A stretch of DNA of 64,000 nucleotides from Streptomyces profundus (GCF_020740535.1 NZ_CP082362.1:2356001-2420000); one strand, 5' to 3'; numbered from the stretch's first letter, positions 17,011 to 26,461 are shown. Program-made: numbers and translations. Notes: generated by a model not told the origin, from the sequence alone.

Positions 17011-18474
17011 TCACAGCTGCCCCCAGCGGCGGATCAGCGGGGCGACGCGCTGGGCGCCGGCGCGGTAGGCGCCGCGCGCGGTGCGGCGCAGCAGCCGGCG
17101 TGAGGCGGCGCGCACGCCGGCGTCCGCGCCGTTGGACGGCTGCGCGGCCAGCGGCTCGCCCTTGATGTCAAGGCCGTGCCGGGCGAGCAGCGTCGGCAGA
17201 TAGCCGGGCGCGGTGCGCGGCGTGTAGTAGGGGGACAGCGCGGGCAGTCCGGTGAGCCGGCGCTGGTCAAGCAGCCCGGTCAGCCGGCCGCGCGCGACGG
17301 CGAAGCCGTGCTCGACGCTCTCCGCGCCCCGGGTGATGCCCTGTTCGGCGAGCCAGGTGGGGTCGGGCGTCGGCAGCAGTCCGTCGTCCAACTCGTCCCA
17401 GGACGCGAGGCAGCCCGAACCGATGAAGTAGTGGTTGCCGAGCGGCTCGCGCACGCCGAGGTCGGTGAGGACCGCGGTGGGGATGGAGCGCTCAAGCGAT
17501 TCGAGGGCCGCCGTCGAACTGACCGTCACCAGCAGGTCGGTCCCGTCCAGGACCTCGCCCATGTTGCCGTAGGCCAGGCGGAAGTTCTCCGGCCAGGTCT
17601 CCTTGGCGCGTTCGGCGAGTCGCTGGTAGGGCAGTTCCTCGATGTGGGTGGTGTGCTCGCTCGGCTTGCTGCGCAGCTTGAGCACCACCTCGCGCTCCGG
17701 GTTGCGCCGGGCGTGCGCCATCGCGCGCTCCAGGAGGTAGGCGCGCTCCGCGCGCCCGTGGGGCACGGAGGGCTGCACGGCGAAGACGACCCGCGTCGGC
17801 CGCGCACCGCTCCGCGCGGGGCCCGGATCGTAGGGCGTGCCGCCGAGGAACGGGAGGGCGCACTCGGTGACGGACGCGCTGCCGGCGCGCACCCCGTCGT
17901 AGACGGCCCGGAACCGTCCGGCGTCATAGCGGCTGTTGGCGAGCACCAGATCGGCGCCGTGGCGCAGCAGCAGTCCGTCGGAGAGCTTCTCGTAGACCAC
18001 CCCGACATAGCCGGTGACCACCACGGGGCGCCGGGCGACGCCCTGCCAGACCCGGGCGAGCCCGTGCAGCATCGCCTGGGTGGTGCCGCCGACGCAGGCC
18101 AGCACCAGCAGGTCGAACGGCGGCTCGGCGGTGTCGGCCGTGCCGGCTGTGCCAGCTGTGGTGTCGGCCGGGTCGCCGGCGCCGGCCTGGGCGCGGCGGC
18201 CCTGCTCGGCGAGGAAGTCGACCGCGTTGATCTCGTCCAGCTCGTCCGCCTCGGCGCCGATCTCCGCCAGCTGCCGCGCGGTGGGCGTGGCGCGGCCCCA
18301 GAGCAGGTAGCCGTGGACGGTCGACTCGGGGGCTATGCGGCGCGCCGTGAGGGCGCCCCATTTCCACCGGGTGTCGGAATCCGCCAGCACGGCCACGCGG
18401 AGCGGGGTGGGGGATGAATCGGGCACGTTCTGAACATTAGGCAGCCGTTTCGAGTGCCGGGCCAACTCAGTCAC
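17011..18474 (-). CDS. DUF6716-type putative glycosyltransferase
   Basis: This 487-residue soluble protein lacks a signal peptide. It shows the two-domain look of a GT-B enzyme: an N-terminal half with LRVAVLADSDTRWKWG and VVVTGYVGVVYEKL, and a C-terminal half with VLKLRSKPSEH and LLVTVSSTAALESL, the latter resembling the nucleotide-sugar site of CDP-glycerol or sialyl-type transferases. I assign it to the DUF6716 group from memory of similar Streptomyces proteins. A short insert of repeated Thr/Ala/Gly/Asp occurs near residues 100-115. It is the first gene of the nonulosonic-acid locus and 64 bp upstream of the CMP synthetase. The GTG at 18474 has no strong ribosome-binding site. Confidence 0.65.
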   Translation of the reverse strand: MTELARHSKRLPNVQNVPDSSPTPLRVAVLADSDTRWKWGALTARRIAPESTVHGYLLWGRATPTARQLAEIGAEADELDEINAVDFLAEQGRRAQAGAGDPADTTAGTAGTADTAEPPFDLLVLACVGGTTQAMLHGLARVWQGVARRPVVVTGYVGVVYEKLSDGLLLRHGADLVLANSRYDAGRFRAVYDGVRAGSASVTECALPFLGGTPYDPGPARSGARPTRVVFAVQPSVPHGRAERAYLLERAMAHARRNPEREVVLKLRSKPSEHTTHIEELPYQRLAERAKETWPENFRLAYGNMGEVLDGTDLLVTVSSTAALESLERSIPTAVLTDLGVREPLGNHYFIGSGCLASWDELDDGLLPTPDPTWLAEQGITRGAESVEHGFAVARGRLTGLLDQRRLTGLPALSPYYTPRTAPGYLPTLLARHGLDIKGEPLAAQPSNGADAGVRAASRRLLRRTARGAYRAGAQRVAPLIRRWGQL

Positions 18475-19030
18475 AACAACCAGTTAACAACACGACACAT
18501 AAACTCTAACTGCCTCGGGAACACCAGGAGTTCACCTTGGGATGGGCCATTGTTCACAGCATGTGCCCTGAGCTGATCCGCACCGTTCACCTGCGTGTTT
18601 CAGGGGCTGGGCCCGCCGGGCGCGAAAGCCCGCCCAAACGTCCGCCGAAACGTCCGCCGAAGCACCTCCCGAAACGCCTTCCGGCAATGCGGCGGCAATT
18701 GACCGGGGTATTCCCGGGAGAAGCAGGGAAGGCGCGCGGCCCGACAGAAATGACATCGGGAGGATTTCCAGAATGCCGCCGGGAACATCCGCGCGAAAGG
18801 CCCGCGCGGGAAACCGTCGTCGATGACGAGGCGCGAGGAGGGCGGCGGAGGGGCCCGGAAAGGGCGAAGGGGCCGCGGGGCGGCCCCTGGAGACGGCGTG
18901 GGTGGGGCTGGGGGAAATCCGCCCCACCCACGCCTGGGGCTCCCTGAGGTACGGGGGGGACCTCGGGTTTCGCCCCTGCGGCCGATGACCAGTCGGCCTG
19001 CTTCTTACTGCGCCGTAGGCCCCGTTTGCG
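18475..19030. other. Intergenic region between sigma factor and nonulosonic-acid locus
   Basis: I find no convincing gene here. The part next to 18474 is relatively AT-rich (TTAACAACACGACACATAAA) and is the likely promoter of the leftward glycopolymer operon. The middle has a short purine/C repeat (CGTCCGCCGAAA type, 18639-18663), and the right part holds the terminator of the sigma-factor gene. Confidence 0.5.
18895..18934 (-). terminator. Terminator of the ECF sigma-factor gene
   Basis: A 14-bp perfect stem (GGCGTGGGTGGGGC and its complement) with a 12-nt loop lies about 95 bp past the sigma-factor stop, in the direction of its transcription. Confidence 0.65.
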
Positions 19031-19600
19031 TTACACGCCCGAGGTGGTGGGCTCTTCCACCAGCTCGGCGAGGCGCCGCAGCCCCCGGTGGTTGGCGGTG
19101 CGCACCGCGCCCGGGCGGGAGCCGAGCAGCAGCGCCGCCCGCTTCGCGTCGAGCCCGAAGAGCGTGCGCAGCATCACCGCGCCGGCCTGCTCGTGGGGCA
19201 GTTCGGCGACCAGCTCCATGGTCCTGCTCGTCCCCAGGGCGGCGATGGCCTCCTCGGCCGTGTCCGCCGACGAGGGTAGATCGGCGAGCACCGTCTCGTC
19301 GGTGCCGCACTCCTTGGGTCGTCTGCCGCGCGCCCGCAGGTGGTCGAGCGCCCTGTTGCGCGCGATCCGCGCGGCCCAGCCCCGGAAGCGATCCGCGTCG
19401 CCGACGAATCGTCCGAGGTCACGCGATATGTGGAGCCATGCCTCGGCGGTGACGTCCTCCGCGTCGGGCTCGGCCACGATGGTTCTGACGTACCCGAGTA
19501 ACCGTGGATGGACGGCGTGGAAGACGGCGTGGAACGCCGTCTCGTCACCGCCCTGAGCGGCGCGAACCGCCTCGGTCAGCTCCGTGTCTGCCCCCTGCAC
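19031..19600 (-). CDS. ECF-type RNA polymerase sigma factor
   Basis: This 189-residue protein has region 2 (residues about 10-90: VHPRLLGYVRTIV, DAEDVTAEAWLHISRDL, FRGWAARIARNRALDHLR) and region 4 (about 125-185: VAELPHEQAGAVMLRTLFGLDAKRAALLL, then RPGAVRTANHRGLRRL as the HTH). It directs RNA polymerase to a small regulon that cannot be named. No anti-sigma gene is adjacent. The GTG at 19600 is chosen because GGGGGCGGGA immediately precedes it. An in-frame GTG at 19633 would add 11 residues. Confidence 0.88.
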   Translation of the reverse strand: MQGADTELTEAVRAAQGGDETAFHAVFHAVHPRLLGYVRTIVAEPDAEDVTAEAWLHISRDLGRFVGDADRFRGWAARIARNRALDHLRARGRRPKECGTDETVLADLPSSADTAEEAIAALGTSRTMELVAELPHEQAGAVMLRTLFGLDAKRAALLLGSRPGAVRTANHRGLRRLAELVEEPTTSGV

Positions 19601-19633
19601 TCCCGCCCCCTTTGCGGCCTGATCGCCGCACAC

Positions 19634-20019
19634 GCGTTCCAGCGGTGGTAACTGTGTGTCCCTGGCGTCTGAACGCTACGCGTCCCCGGCGGCATCGTCC
19701 ATGGCGCATCCGGCCGCATCCGCGCGGTAACGGAATCCCCGCGCCCAACGCAGAGAGATGTACGGACTCGGCCCGGGACGGGCTCGCGTCCGGCGGCAGC
19801 CGGGGTCTCTCCTGTGGGGGGTGGCGGCCCCGGCTGTCCCCCGCGCCTCGCCGTTTCTCGCGGGACGGCCACGCTCTTCACACCTCGCCGTCGCAAGGCT
19901 TCCTCGTGGCCTCCTTTTCGGGCTAATGTGCTATCACTTTGCTAGACAGCAGCTCCGGAGCGGTGTGAGACTCGTCTCACACCGGCTCGGGCAGCCACTC
20001 CCCACGGAAACGAGGCCCC
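19634..20019. other. Divergent promoter region between sigma factor and SPFH genes
   Basis: This gap of about 385 bp holds no gene I can support. The right half is less GC-rich (GCTAATGTGCTATCACTTTG around 19922-19941), as expected for the promoter of the rightward SPFH gene, and contains a 24-bp palindrome. Confidence 0.5.
19961..19984. promoter_or_regulatory. 24-bp palindrome upstream of the SPFH gene
   Basis: CGGTGTGAGAC and its exact complement GTCTCACACCG flank a 2-bp centre (TC), 35 bp before the SPFH start codon. The size and position fit a dimeric repressor operator, or a 5'-UTR hairpin. Confidence 0.5.
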
Positions 20020-20955
20020 ATGTCCCAGCCGGAACCCGCCGCCCAACCGCCCGCACAGCCGGCACCCTCGATCCGGGAGACCGAGGCGCACAGCCTCTCG
20101 GGCGGCCTCGCGCTGCTGCTCACCTTCGTCGGCACCCTGCTGGGCGTCGCCGCCGCGATCCTGGGCGGGGTGCTGGCCGCCGACGGCTCGGCCGGCGCGG
20201 GCGTGCCGCTGATCGTGCTGGGCGGGCTGCTTTCCCTCGGCTCGCTGCTGACGATGAGCGGGCTCAACATGGTCGCCCCCGGCGAGGCGCGGGTGGTGCA
20301 GTTCTTCGGCCGCTACGTGGGCACCATCCGCAAGGACGGACTGCGCTGGGTCAACCCGCTGACCACCCGCGCCAAGATCTCCACCCGGGTCCGCAACCAC
20401 GAGACCGCGGTGCTGAAGGTCAACGACGCGCACGGCAACCCGATCGAGCTGGCCGCCGTGATCGTCTGGCAGGTGCGGGACACCGCGCAGGCCAGCTTCG
20501 AGGTGGACGACTTCCTTGAGTTCGTCGCCACCCAGACCGAGTCGGCGGTGCGGCACATCGCGATCGAGTACCCCTACGACGCGGCCGACGACGTGCTCTC
20601 GCTGCGCGGCAACGCCGAGGAGATCACGGAGAAGCTGGCCGTCGAGCTGACCGCGCGGGTCGAGGCCGCCGGGGTGCGGATCGTGGAGTCCCGCTTCACC
20701 CACCTCGCCTACGCGCCTGAGATCGCCTCAGCGATGCTCCAACGCCAGCAGGCGGGCGCGGTGGTGGCGGCCCGCGAGACCATCGTGGAGGGCGCCTGCG
20801 GCATGGTGGAGGCCGCGCTGGCCAGGATGACCGAACTCGATCTGGTGGACCTGGACGAGGAGCGCAAGGCTGCCATGGTGTCCAATCTTCTGGTGGTGCT
20901 CTGCGGCAGCAGCGCCCCGCAGCCCGTGGTGAACACCGGGACCCTCTACCAGTGA
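20020..20955 (+). CDS. SPFH domain (stomatin/prohibitin-like) membrane protein
   Basis: This 311-residue protein starts with a Pro/Ala/Gln-rich cytoplasmic tail, then two hydrophobic helices (about residues 29-50 and 60-76), then an SPFH domain (about 85-270; APGEARVVQFFGRYVGTIRKDGLRWVNP at its start, given here only as a landmark around residues 86-113). It would form membrane-attached oligomers that organise a lipid domain or a partner protein. A small ribbon-helix-helix-like gene overlaps its stop by 4 bp and is probably cotranscribed. Confidence 0.88.
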   Translation: MSQPEPAAQPPAQPAPSIRETEAHSLSGGLALLLTFVGTLLGVAAAILGGVLAADGSAGAGVPLIVLGGLLSLGSLLTMSGLNMVAPGEARVVQFFGRYVGTIRKDGLRWVNPLTTRAKISTRVRNHETAVLKVNDAHGNPIELAAVIVWQVRDTAQASFEVDDFLEFVATQTESAVRHIAIEYPYDAADDVLSLRGNAEEITEKLAVELTARVEAAGVRIVESRFTHLAYAPEIASAMLQRQQAGAVVAARETIVEGACGMVEAALARMTELDLVDLDEERKAAMVSNLLVVLCGSSAPQPVVNTGTLYQ

Positions 20956-21215
20956 CCGACCGCTCCGCCCGAAGGGCGCGCAAGCAGGTGCTGTTGCGCC
21001 TCGATCCGGCCGTGCACGAGGCGCTCGCCCGCTGGGCGGCGGACGAGCTGCGCAGCACCAACGCGCAGCTCGACTACCTGATCCGGCGGGCCCTGCGGGA
21101 GGCGGGCCGGATGCCGGCCGGGGTCCGCCCGCCGGCCGGACGCGGGCGGCCCCCGGCCGGAGCGGATCCGGCCGAGGGTCGCGACCCCGCCGAGGGCGAG
21201 CCGGCCGGCGGCTGA
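20952..21215 (+). CDS. Small ribbon-helix-helix-like protein
   Basis: This 87-residue protein has a core (KQVLLRLDPAVHEALARWA, then ADELRSTNAQLDYLIRRAL) that matches the strand-helix-helix pattern of Arc/HicB-type DNA-binding proteins. The last 35 residues are a low-complexity Pro/Ala/Gly/Glu tail. The GTG start overlaps the SPFH stop (GTGA). A tight pairing with an SPFH gene suggests a shared function, and it could be a regulator of the pair. Binding to the palindrome upstream is only a guess. Confidence 0.75.
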   Translation: MTDRSARRARKQVLLRLDPAVHEALARWAADELRSTNAQLDYLIRRALREAGRMPAGVRPPAGRGRPPAGADPAEGRDPAEGEPAGG

Positions 21216-21238
21216 CGAACGGGGCCGCCGGCGGGCTC
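21198..21238. terminator. Bidirectional terminator between convergent genes
   Basis: A 15-bp stem with one mismatch (GAGCCGGCCGGCGGC / GCCGCCGGCGGGCTC) and an 11-nt loop spans the stop codons of the ribbon-helix-helix gene (plus) and the hexosaminidase gene (minus), so it can serve both. Confidence 0.6.
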
Positions 21239-22841
21239 AGTTCGTCGTCACCCGGTCGGCCAGCTCGCTGAACGCGGCCCAGTCCAGGGCGGGTTCACGC
21301 GGGTCCCAGAGCTTCTGGGCCACCGCCCGCAGCGGCCCGACGATGCCCTGGGCCACCTGCTCCTGGGTCTGCGCGTCGGCCAGATCGCACCAGACGGCGA
21401 ACCGGCCGCCCGGCACGTCACGCGGGTTGGCGAACTCGTCCGGCACCGGCGAGCTGCCGCGCACCACGTCCGGCGTCCACTCGTCGTAGATGCGCTCACC
21501 CGTCGGATAGGTGAACTCGTTGGGCTCGCCCAACACGTAGTAGAGGTACTCGGAGTTCATGTTGATCAGCGGCCAACCGCCCTCCAGGTACTCCTCCGGC
21601 TCCCTGGCGCCGATCTCCCGCCCGGTCCAGTAGGTGACCTCCCGGTCCTCGTCGGGCTGGACCTCGCCGCCGGCGTGCATGCCGTCGTTCCAGACCTGCG
21701 GGATCTTGCCGGCGTCCCGCGCGGTGTCGGCGCGGTCGTTGAGCCAGCCGGTGGCCAGATCGGCCACGGTCGCGTTGTCGCCGAACCGCTCCCTGGCGGC
21801 CTGGGTCAGCTCCGGGTAGGTGCCCTCCGGGTCCTGGCGCATGACCGCGGCGTACTCGTCGCCGCCCAGGTGCAGGTAGTCCCCGGGGAAGAGCTCGGCG
21901 TACTCGCGCAGCAGGTCGTCCACGATCTCGGCGGCCTCCGGCTGGGAGATGTCGATGGCGCCCCTGGTCTCGCTGCCGTCCGGCTCGCGCAGCTGGAGGT
22001 CGGGGTGGGCGGCCAGCACCGCGCCGAGGTGTCCTGGCGAGTCGATCTCGGGAATCACGGTGATGTGCAGCGATTCGGCCAGTCGGATGATGGAGCGGAC
22101 CTCGTCCTTGCTGAGGGCGTCGTCCGATACGACCTCGGGATGGGTCTCGCTCTCCACCCGGAAGCCCTGGTCGTCGCTGAAGTGCCACTGGAACTGGTTG
22201 AGCTTCAGCTCGGCCATCTCGCGCAGCCGCTGCTCGATCCAGTCGGCGTCGAAGGACTTGCGCGCGGTGTCCAGGCTGAAGCCGCGCTGGGGGCGGTCCG
22301 GCTGGTCCTCGATGGTGCCCTGGGCCACGCCGCCCTGGCCGCGCACGGCCTGGGCGAGGGTGACCGTGCCGTAGAAGGCGCCGGCCTCGGTGGCCGAGGT
22401 GATGGTGACCCGCTGGTCCTCGGTCACCAGCCGGTAGCCCTCGTCGCCCGTGTCGGCGTCCTCGTCGAGGCGCAGTTCGATGTCGCCTGCCCCCGGGTCC
22501 TCGTCGGCCCGGTCGAGGGAGAGCTCGTCGGCCAGCCGGTCGGCCTCGTCGGCGAGCGGCCCTTCCGGGTCGGTCACCACCCGGGTGGAGTCGGCCGGCG
22601 CCCAGCCTGGTCCTGGGGCCGGTTCGAAGGAACGGACCGCCGGCACCGTCTCCGGGGCCTCGCCCGGTCCGGTGGGCAGCGGGGTCGCTGGGGAGGGTGA
22701 GTCGCCTCGGCCCTGGGGGGTGTGGGACCTGGCGGACTCGTGGGGGTCGCCGGACGGACGGGCGACGGTGAAGACCAGAGCTGTGGCTATCACCGCTACC
22801 GCGCCGACCAGTGCGAATATTCGCCATGGCGCTTGTCGCAT
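21237..22841 (-). CDS. Exported beta-N-acetylhexosaminidase (GH20)
   Basis: This 534-residue enzyme removes terminal GlcNAc or GalNAc from chitin oligomers or cell-wall muropeptides outside the membrane. Residues 9-26 form a signal peptide or membrane anchor, followed by a Ser/Pro/Gly-rich linker to about residue 75. A GH20b domain covers about 80-182 and the catalytic barrel starts at RGFSLDTARK (186). Catalytic D328-E329 lie in LHLGGDEY, and WHFSDDQGF, IPEIDSPGH and YWTGRE are further family motifs. The ATG at 22841 sits 6 nt after a good -10 box, so the mRNA may be leaderless. The gene is divergent from sdhC and convergent with the SPFH pair. Confidence 0.92.
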   Translation of the reverse strand: MRQAPWRIFALVGAVAVIATALVFTVARPSGDPHESARSHTPQGRGDSPSPATPLPTGPGEAPETVPAVRSFEPAPGPGWAPADSTRVVTDPEGPLADEADRLADELSLDRADEDPGAGDIELRLDEDADTGDEGYRLVTEDQRVTITSATEAGAFYGTVTLAQAVRGQGGVAQGTIEDQPDRPQRGFSLDTARKSFDADWIEQRLREMAELKLNQFQWHFSDDQGFRVESETHPEVVSDDALSKDEVRSIIRLAESLHITVIPEIDSPGHLGAVLAAHPDLQLREPDGSETRGAIDISQPEAAEIVDDLLREYAELFPGDYLHLGGDEYAAVMRQDPEGTYPELTQAARERFGDNATVADLATGWLNDRADTARDAGKIPQVWNDGMHAGGEVQPDEDREVTYWTGREIGAREPEEYLEGGWPLINMNSEYLYYVLGEPNEFTYPTGERIYDEWTPDVVRGSSPVPDEFANPRDVPGGRFAVWCDLADAQTQEQVAQGIVGPLRAVAQKLWDPREPALDWAAFSELADRVTTN

Positions 22842-22847
22842 AATCCG

Positions 22848-22875
22848 ACGGTAGCCGTTGCCCAGCGGGTGGCAA
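22848..22875 (-). promoter_or_regulatory. Predicted promoter of the hexosaminidase gene
   Basis: Read on the minus strand, TTGCCA (22875-22870) and TACCGT (22853-22848) are separated by 16 bp. The -10 box ends 6 nt before the ATG at 22841, which would place the transcription start at the start codon. Confidence 0.5.
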
Positions 22876-23053
22876 ACGGATGACGGCGATGCCGGATTTA
22901 TCGCACCTGTGGGCCCCCGGGGCAAGCGAGCCGATACGCGTCGATACCATGTGCGCGGCCGGTGGACCGTACCCGGCCGGGCCCGCCCGACGTCCCCACG
23001 AGAACTGGATCTGCCGGCAGGCCCCTGTGATATCGCGTGCGAAGGGTTCTTCC

Positions 23054-23434
23054 GTGCCGGCAGGAACGTTGTACCGCGGCCGGGAAGGCATGTGGTCATG
23101 GGTGGCGCACCGCGTTACCGGTGTCCTCGTTTTCTTCTTCCTGTTCGTCCATGTGCTGGACACCGCTTTGGTCCGCGTCTCACCAGAGGCGTACGACGAC
23201 ACCATCGCGGTCTACAAGACGCCGGTCGTGGCCCTGATGGAGTACGGCCTGATGGCCGCGGTGCTCTTCCACGCGCTCAACGGCCTGCGCGTCGTCGCCG
23301 TCGACTTCTGGTCCAGGGGCACCAACTACCAGCGTCAGATGCTGTGGACCGTCGTCGGTCTCTGGGTCGTGCTGATGGCCGGCGCCGCCTACCCGGTGCT
23401 CGGGCACGCCGCCCGCGAAGTGTTCGGGAGCTGA
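23054..23434 (+). CDS. sdhC: Succinate dehydrogenase cytochrome b subunit
   Basis: SdhC is one of the two membrane anchors of complex II and holds heme b. The 126-residue protein begins VPAGTLYRGREGMWSW, which is typical of Streptomyces SdhC, and has three transmembrane helices. The HRVTGV segment, the VHVLD histidine and the FHALNGLR histidine are candidates for heme and quinone binding. The GTG at 23054 follows GAAGGG, and longer in-frame starts upstream are rejected because that sequence is not conserved-looking. It heads sdhCDAB, divergent from the hexosaminidase. Confidence 0.92.
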   Translation: MPAGTLYRGREGMWSWVAHRVTGVLVFFFLFVHVLDTALVRVSPEAYDDTIAVYKTPVVALMEYGLMAAVLFHALNGLRVVAVDFWSRGTNYQRQMLWTVVGLWVVLMAGAAYPVLGHAAREVFGS

Positions 23435-23439
23435 TCACC

Positions 23440-23898
23440 ATGTCCGCAGGGTCAACTGACACCACCGCCGCCATCAGCCCCGACAACCCCGCGCCGCTGA
23501 TCGAGCCGCCGCGCGCCCGCACGGCGAGGACGCCGAAGTCCACCCGCACCAACTTCGAGCTGTACGGCTGGCTGTTCATGCGCCTGTCCGGCATCGTCCT
23601 CGTGGTGCTGGTCCTCGGCCACCTGCTGATCCAGCTGGTGCTCGACGGGGGCGTCAGCAAGGTCAGCTTCGCGTTCGTCGCCGGGCGCTGGGCCTCCCCG
23701 TTCTGGATGGCCTGGGACCTGATCATGCTCTGGCTCGCCATGCTGCACGGCGCCAACGGGCTCCGCACGATCATCAACGACTACGCGCAGCGGGACGGCA
23801 CCCGCTTCTGGCTGAAGATGCTGCTGTACACGGCCACGGTCTTCACCGTGCTGCTGGGCACCCTGGTGATCTTCACCTTCGACCCGAACATCCGCTGA
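23440..23898 (+). CDS. sdhD: Succinate dehydrogenase hydrophobic membrane anchor
   Basis: This is the second membrane anchor of complex II, 152 residues. A hydrophilic tail of about 45 residues (rich in Ala, Pro, Thr and Arg) precedes ELYGWLFMRLSGIVL and three transmembrane helices. LGHLLIQL and MLHGANGLR supply histidines for heme and quinone. The ATG comes 5 bp after the sdhC stop. Confidence 0.92.
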   Translation: MSAGSTDTTAAISPDNPAPLIEPPRARTARTPKSTRTNFELYGWLFMRLSGIVLVVLVLGHLLIQLVLDGGVSKVSFAFVAGRWASPFWMAWDLIMLWLAMLHGANGLRTIINDYAQRDGTRFWLKMLLYTATVFTVLLGTLVIFTFDPNIR

Positions 23899-23927
23899 CG
23901 CACCGGGGCTGACGAGGCATTCGAGCT

Positions 23928-25682
23928 ATGCAGATCCACAAGTACGACACCGTCATCGTCGGCGCCGGCGGCGCCGGTATGCGCGCGGCCATCGAGGCCA
24001 CCAAGCGCAGCCGGACAGCGGTGCTGACCAAGCTCTACCCGACCCGCTCGCACACCGGCGCGGCGCAGGGCGGCATGGCCGCGGCGCTCGCCAACGTCGA
24101 GGAGGACAACTGGGAGTGGCACACCTTCGACACCGTCAAGGGTGGCGACTACCTGGTGGACCAGGACGCCGCGGAGATCCTGGCCAAGGAGGCCATCGAC
24201 TCCGTGCTCGACCTGGAGAAGATGGGCCTCCCCTTCAACCGCACCCCCGAGGGCCGCATCGACCAGCGGCGGTTCGGCGGCCACAGCCGCAACCACGGCG
24301 AGGCCCCCGTGCGCCGCTCCTGCTACGCCGCTGACCGCACGGGCCACATGATCCTTCAGACGCTGTACCAGAACTGCGTCAAGGAGGGCGTGGAGTTCTA
24401 CAACGAGTTCTACGTCCTGGACCTGCTGCTGACCGAGGTCGACGGGCAGCGCCGCACCGCCGGCGTCGTCGCCTACGAGCTGGCCACCGGCGAGCTGCAC
24501 GTCTTCCAGGCCAAGGCCGTCGTCTTCGCCTCCGGCGGCAACGGCAAGTTCTACAAGGTGACCTCCAACGCGCACACCCTGACCGGCGACGGCCAGGCCG
24601 CCGCGTTCCGGCGCGGACTGCCGCTGGAGGACATGGAGTTCTTCCAGTTCCACCCGACCGGCATCTGGAAGATGGGCATCCTGCTCACCGAGGGCGCGCG
24701 CGGCGAGGGCGGCATCCTGCGGAACAAGGACGGCGAGCGCTTCATGGAGAAGTACGCGCCCGTCATGAAGGACCTGGCCTCCCGCGACGTGGTCTCCCGC
24801 TCCATCTACACGGAGATCCGCGAGGGCCGGGGCTGCGGCCCCGAGGGCGACCACGTCTTCCTCGACCTCACCCATCTGCCGCCCGAGCAGCTCGACGCCA
24901 AGCTGCCGGACATCACCGAGTTCGCGCGCACCTACCTCGGCATCGAGCCCTACACCGACCCGATCCCGATCCAGCCGACCGCGCACTACGCCATGGGCGG
25001 GATGCCGACCAACGTGCGGGGCGAGGTGCTGGCCAACAACACGGACGTGGTGCCGGGGCTCTACGCGGCCGGCGAGGTCGCCTGCGTCTCGGTGCACGGC
25101 GCCAACCGTCTCGGCACCAACTCCCTGCTGGACATCAACGTGTTCGGCCGCCGCGCCGGCATCGCCGCCGCCGAGTACGCGGCCACGGCCGACTTCGTGC
25201 CGCTGCCCGAGGAGCCGGAGAGCCTCGTCGCCACCGAGGTCGAGCGGATGCGCGACGCCACGGGCGGCGAACGGGTCACCGACATCCGCCGGGACCTCCA
25301 GGAGACCATGGACAAGAACGCCATGGTGTTCCGCACCGAGGGGACCCTCAAGGAAGCCCTTGAGGAGATCACGGAGCTGCGCCGCCGCTACCGCGACGTC
25401 TCGGTCCAGGACAAGGGCCGGCGGTTCAACACCGACCTGCTGGAGGCCCTGGAGCTGGGCAACCTCCTGGAGCTCGCCGAGGTGCTCGTGGTCTCGGCGC
25501 TGGCCCGCAAGGAGTCCAGGGGCGGCCACTACCGCGAGGACTACCCGACCCGCGACGACGTCAACTTCATGCGGCACACCATGGCGTACCGCGAGGTGGA
25601 CACCGAGGGCAACGAGGCGATCCGGCTCGACTACAAGCCCGTCGTCCAGACCCGCTACCAGCCGATGGAGCGTAAGTACTGA
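23928..25682 (+). CDS. sdhA: Succinate dehydrogenase flavoprotein subunit
   Basis: SdhA oxidises succinate to fumarate at a covalently bound FAD on the cytoplasmic face. The 584-residue protein has the dinucleotide motif VGAGGAGM (11-18), the flavinylated histidine H42 in [41 protein letters not shown] (with the catalytic arginine region), HYAMGGM and the C-terminal REDYPTRDD. It lies 29 bp after sdhD and shares one base with the sdhB start. Confidence 0.96.
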   Translation: MQIHKYDTVIVGAGGAGMRAAIEATKRSRTAVLTKLYPTRSHTGAAQGGMAAALANVEEDNWEWHTFDTVKGGDYLVDQDAAEILAKEAIDSVLDLEKMGLPFNRTPEGRIDQRRFGGHSRNHGEAPVRRSCYAADRTGHMILQTLYQNCVKEGVEFYNEFYVLDLLLTEVDGQRRTAGVVAYELATGELHVFQAKAVVFASGGNGKFYKVTSNAHTLTGDGQAAAFRRGLPLEDMEFFQFHPTGIWKMGILLTEGARGEGGILRNKDGERFMEKYAPVMKDLASRDVVSRSIYTEIREGRGCGPEGDHVFLDLTHLPPEQLDAKLPDITEFARTYLGIEPYTDPIPIQPTAHYAMGGMPTNVRGEVLANNTDVVPGLYAAGEVACVSVHGANRLGTNSLLDINVFGRRAGIAAAEYAATADFVPLPEEPESLVATEVERMRDATGGERVTDIRRDLQETMDKNAMVFRTEGTLKEALEEITELRRRYRDVSVQDKGRRFNTDLLEALELGNLLELAEVLVVSALARKESRGGHYREDYPTRDDVNFMRHTMAYREVDTEGNEAIRLDYKPVVQTRYQPMERKY

Positions 25683-26461
25683 TGGCCACCCCGACGATGG
25701 AGAAGTCCGCCACCGGCACGGCGGACGCCGACCACCTGGTCACCGTCACCTTCCGGATCCGCCGCTTCAACCCCGAGGTCTCCGCCGACGCGACATGGCA
25801 GGACTTCGAGATCGCGATCGACCCCAAGGAGCGGGTCCTCGACGCGCTGCACCAGATCAAGTGGGACGAGGACGGCACGCTGACGTTCCGCCGCTCCTGC
25901 GCCCACGGGATCTGCGGCTCGGACGCGATGCGGATCAACGGCAAGAACCGGCTGGCCTGCAAGACGCTGATCAAGGACATCACCACGATCAAGGGCTCGA
26001 CCGCCACCAAGCCGATCCTGGTCGAGCCGATCAAGGGCATGACGGTCCTGAAGGACCTGATCGTGGACATGGACCCGTTCTTCCAGGCGTACCGCGACGT
26101 GATGCCGTTCCTCATCACCTCGGGCAACGAGCCCACCCGCGAGCGCCTCCAGTCCGCGGCGGACCGCGAGCGGTTCGACGACACCACCAAGTGCATCCTC
26201 TGCGCGGCGTGCACCTCGTCCTGCCCGGTCTTCTGGAACGACGGCCAGTACTTCGGCCCGGCGGCGATCGTCAACGCGCACCGCTTCATCTTCGACTCCC
26301 GCGACGAGGGCGGCGAGCGGCGCCTGGAGATCCTCAACGACAAGGACGGCGTGTGGCGCTGCCGCACCACGTTCAACTGCACCGACGCCTGCCCCCGGGG
26401 CATCGAGGTCACCAAGGCCATCCAGGAGGTCAAGAAGGCCCTCATCACCCGCCGCTTCTGA
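25682..26461 (+). CDS. sdhB: Succinate dehydrogenase iron-sulfur subunit
   Basis: SdhB passes electrons from FAD to quinone through three iron-sulfur clusters. In the 259-residue protein the [2Fe-2S] ligands are in RRSCAHGICGSDAM and LACKT, the [4Fe-4S] ligands in CILCAACTSSCPVFW, and the [3Fe-4S] ligands in FNCTDACPRGIE. The ATG shares its A with the sdhA stop (TGATGG). It is the last sdh gene and is followed by a repeat-filled gap of 0.9 kb. Confidence 0.96.
   Translation: MATPTMEKSATGTADADHLVTVTFRIRRFNPEVSADATWQDFEIAIDPKERVLDALHQIKWDEDGTLTFRRSCAHGICGSDAMRINGKNRLACKTLIKDITTIKGSTATKPILVEPIKGMTVLKDLIVDMDPFFQAYRDVMPFLITSGNEPTRERLQSAADRERFDDTTKCILCAACTSSCPVFWNDGQYFGPAAIVNAHRFIFDSRDEGGERRLEILNDKDGVWRCRTTFNCTDACPRGIEVTKAIQEVKKALITRRF

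Noticed and set aside
18537..18947. A 136-residue plus-strand frame between the sigma factor and the DUF6716 gene
   Set aside because: It contains the terminator hairpin and short repeats and is Arg/Pro/Gly-rich, so it is unlikely to be translated.
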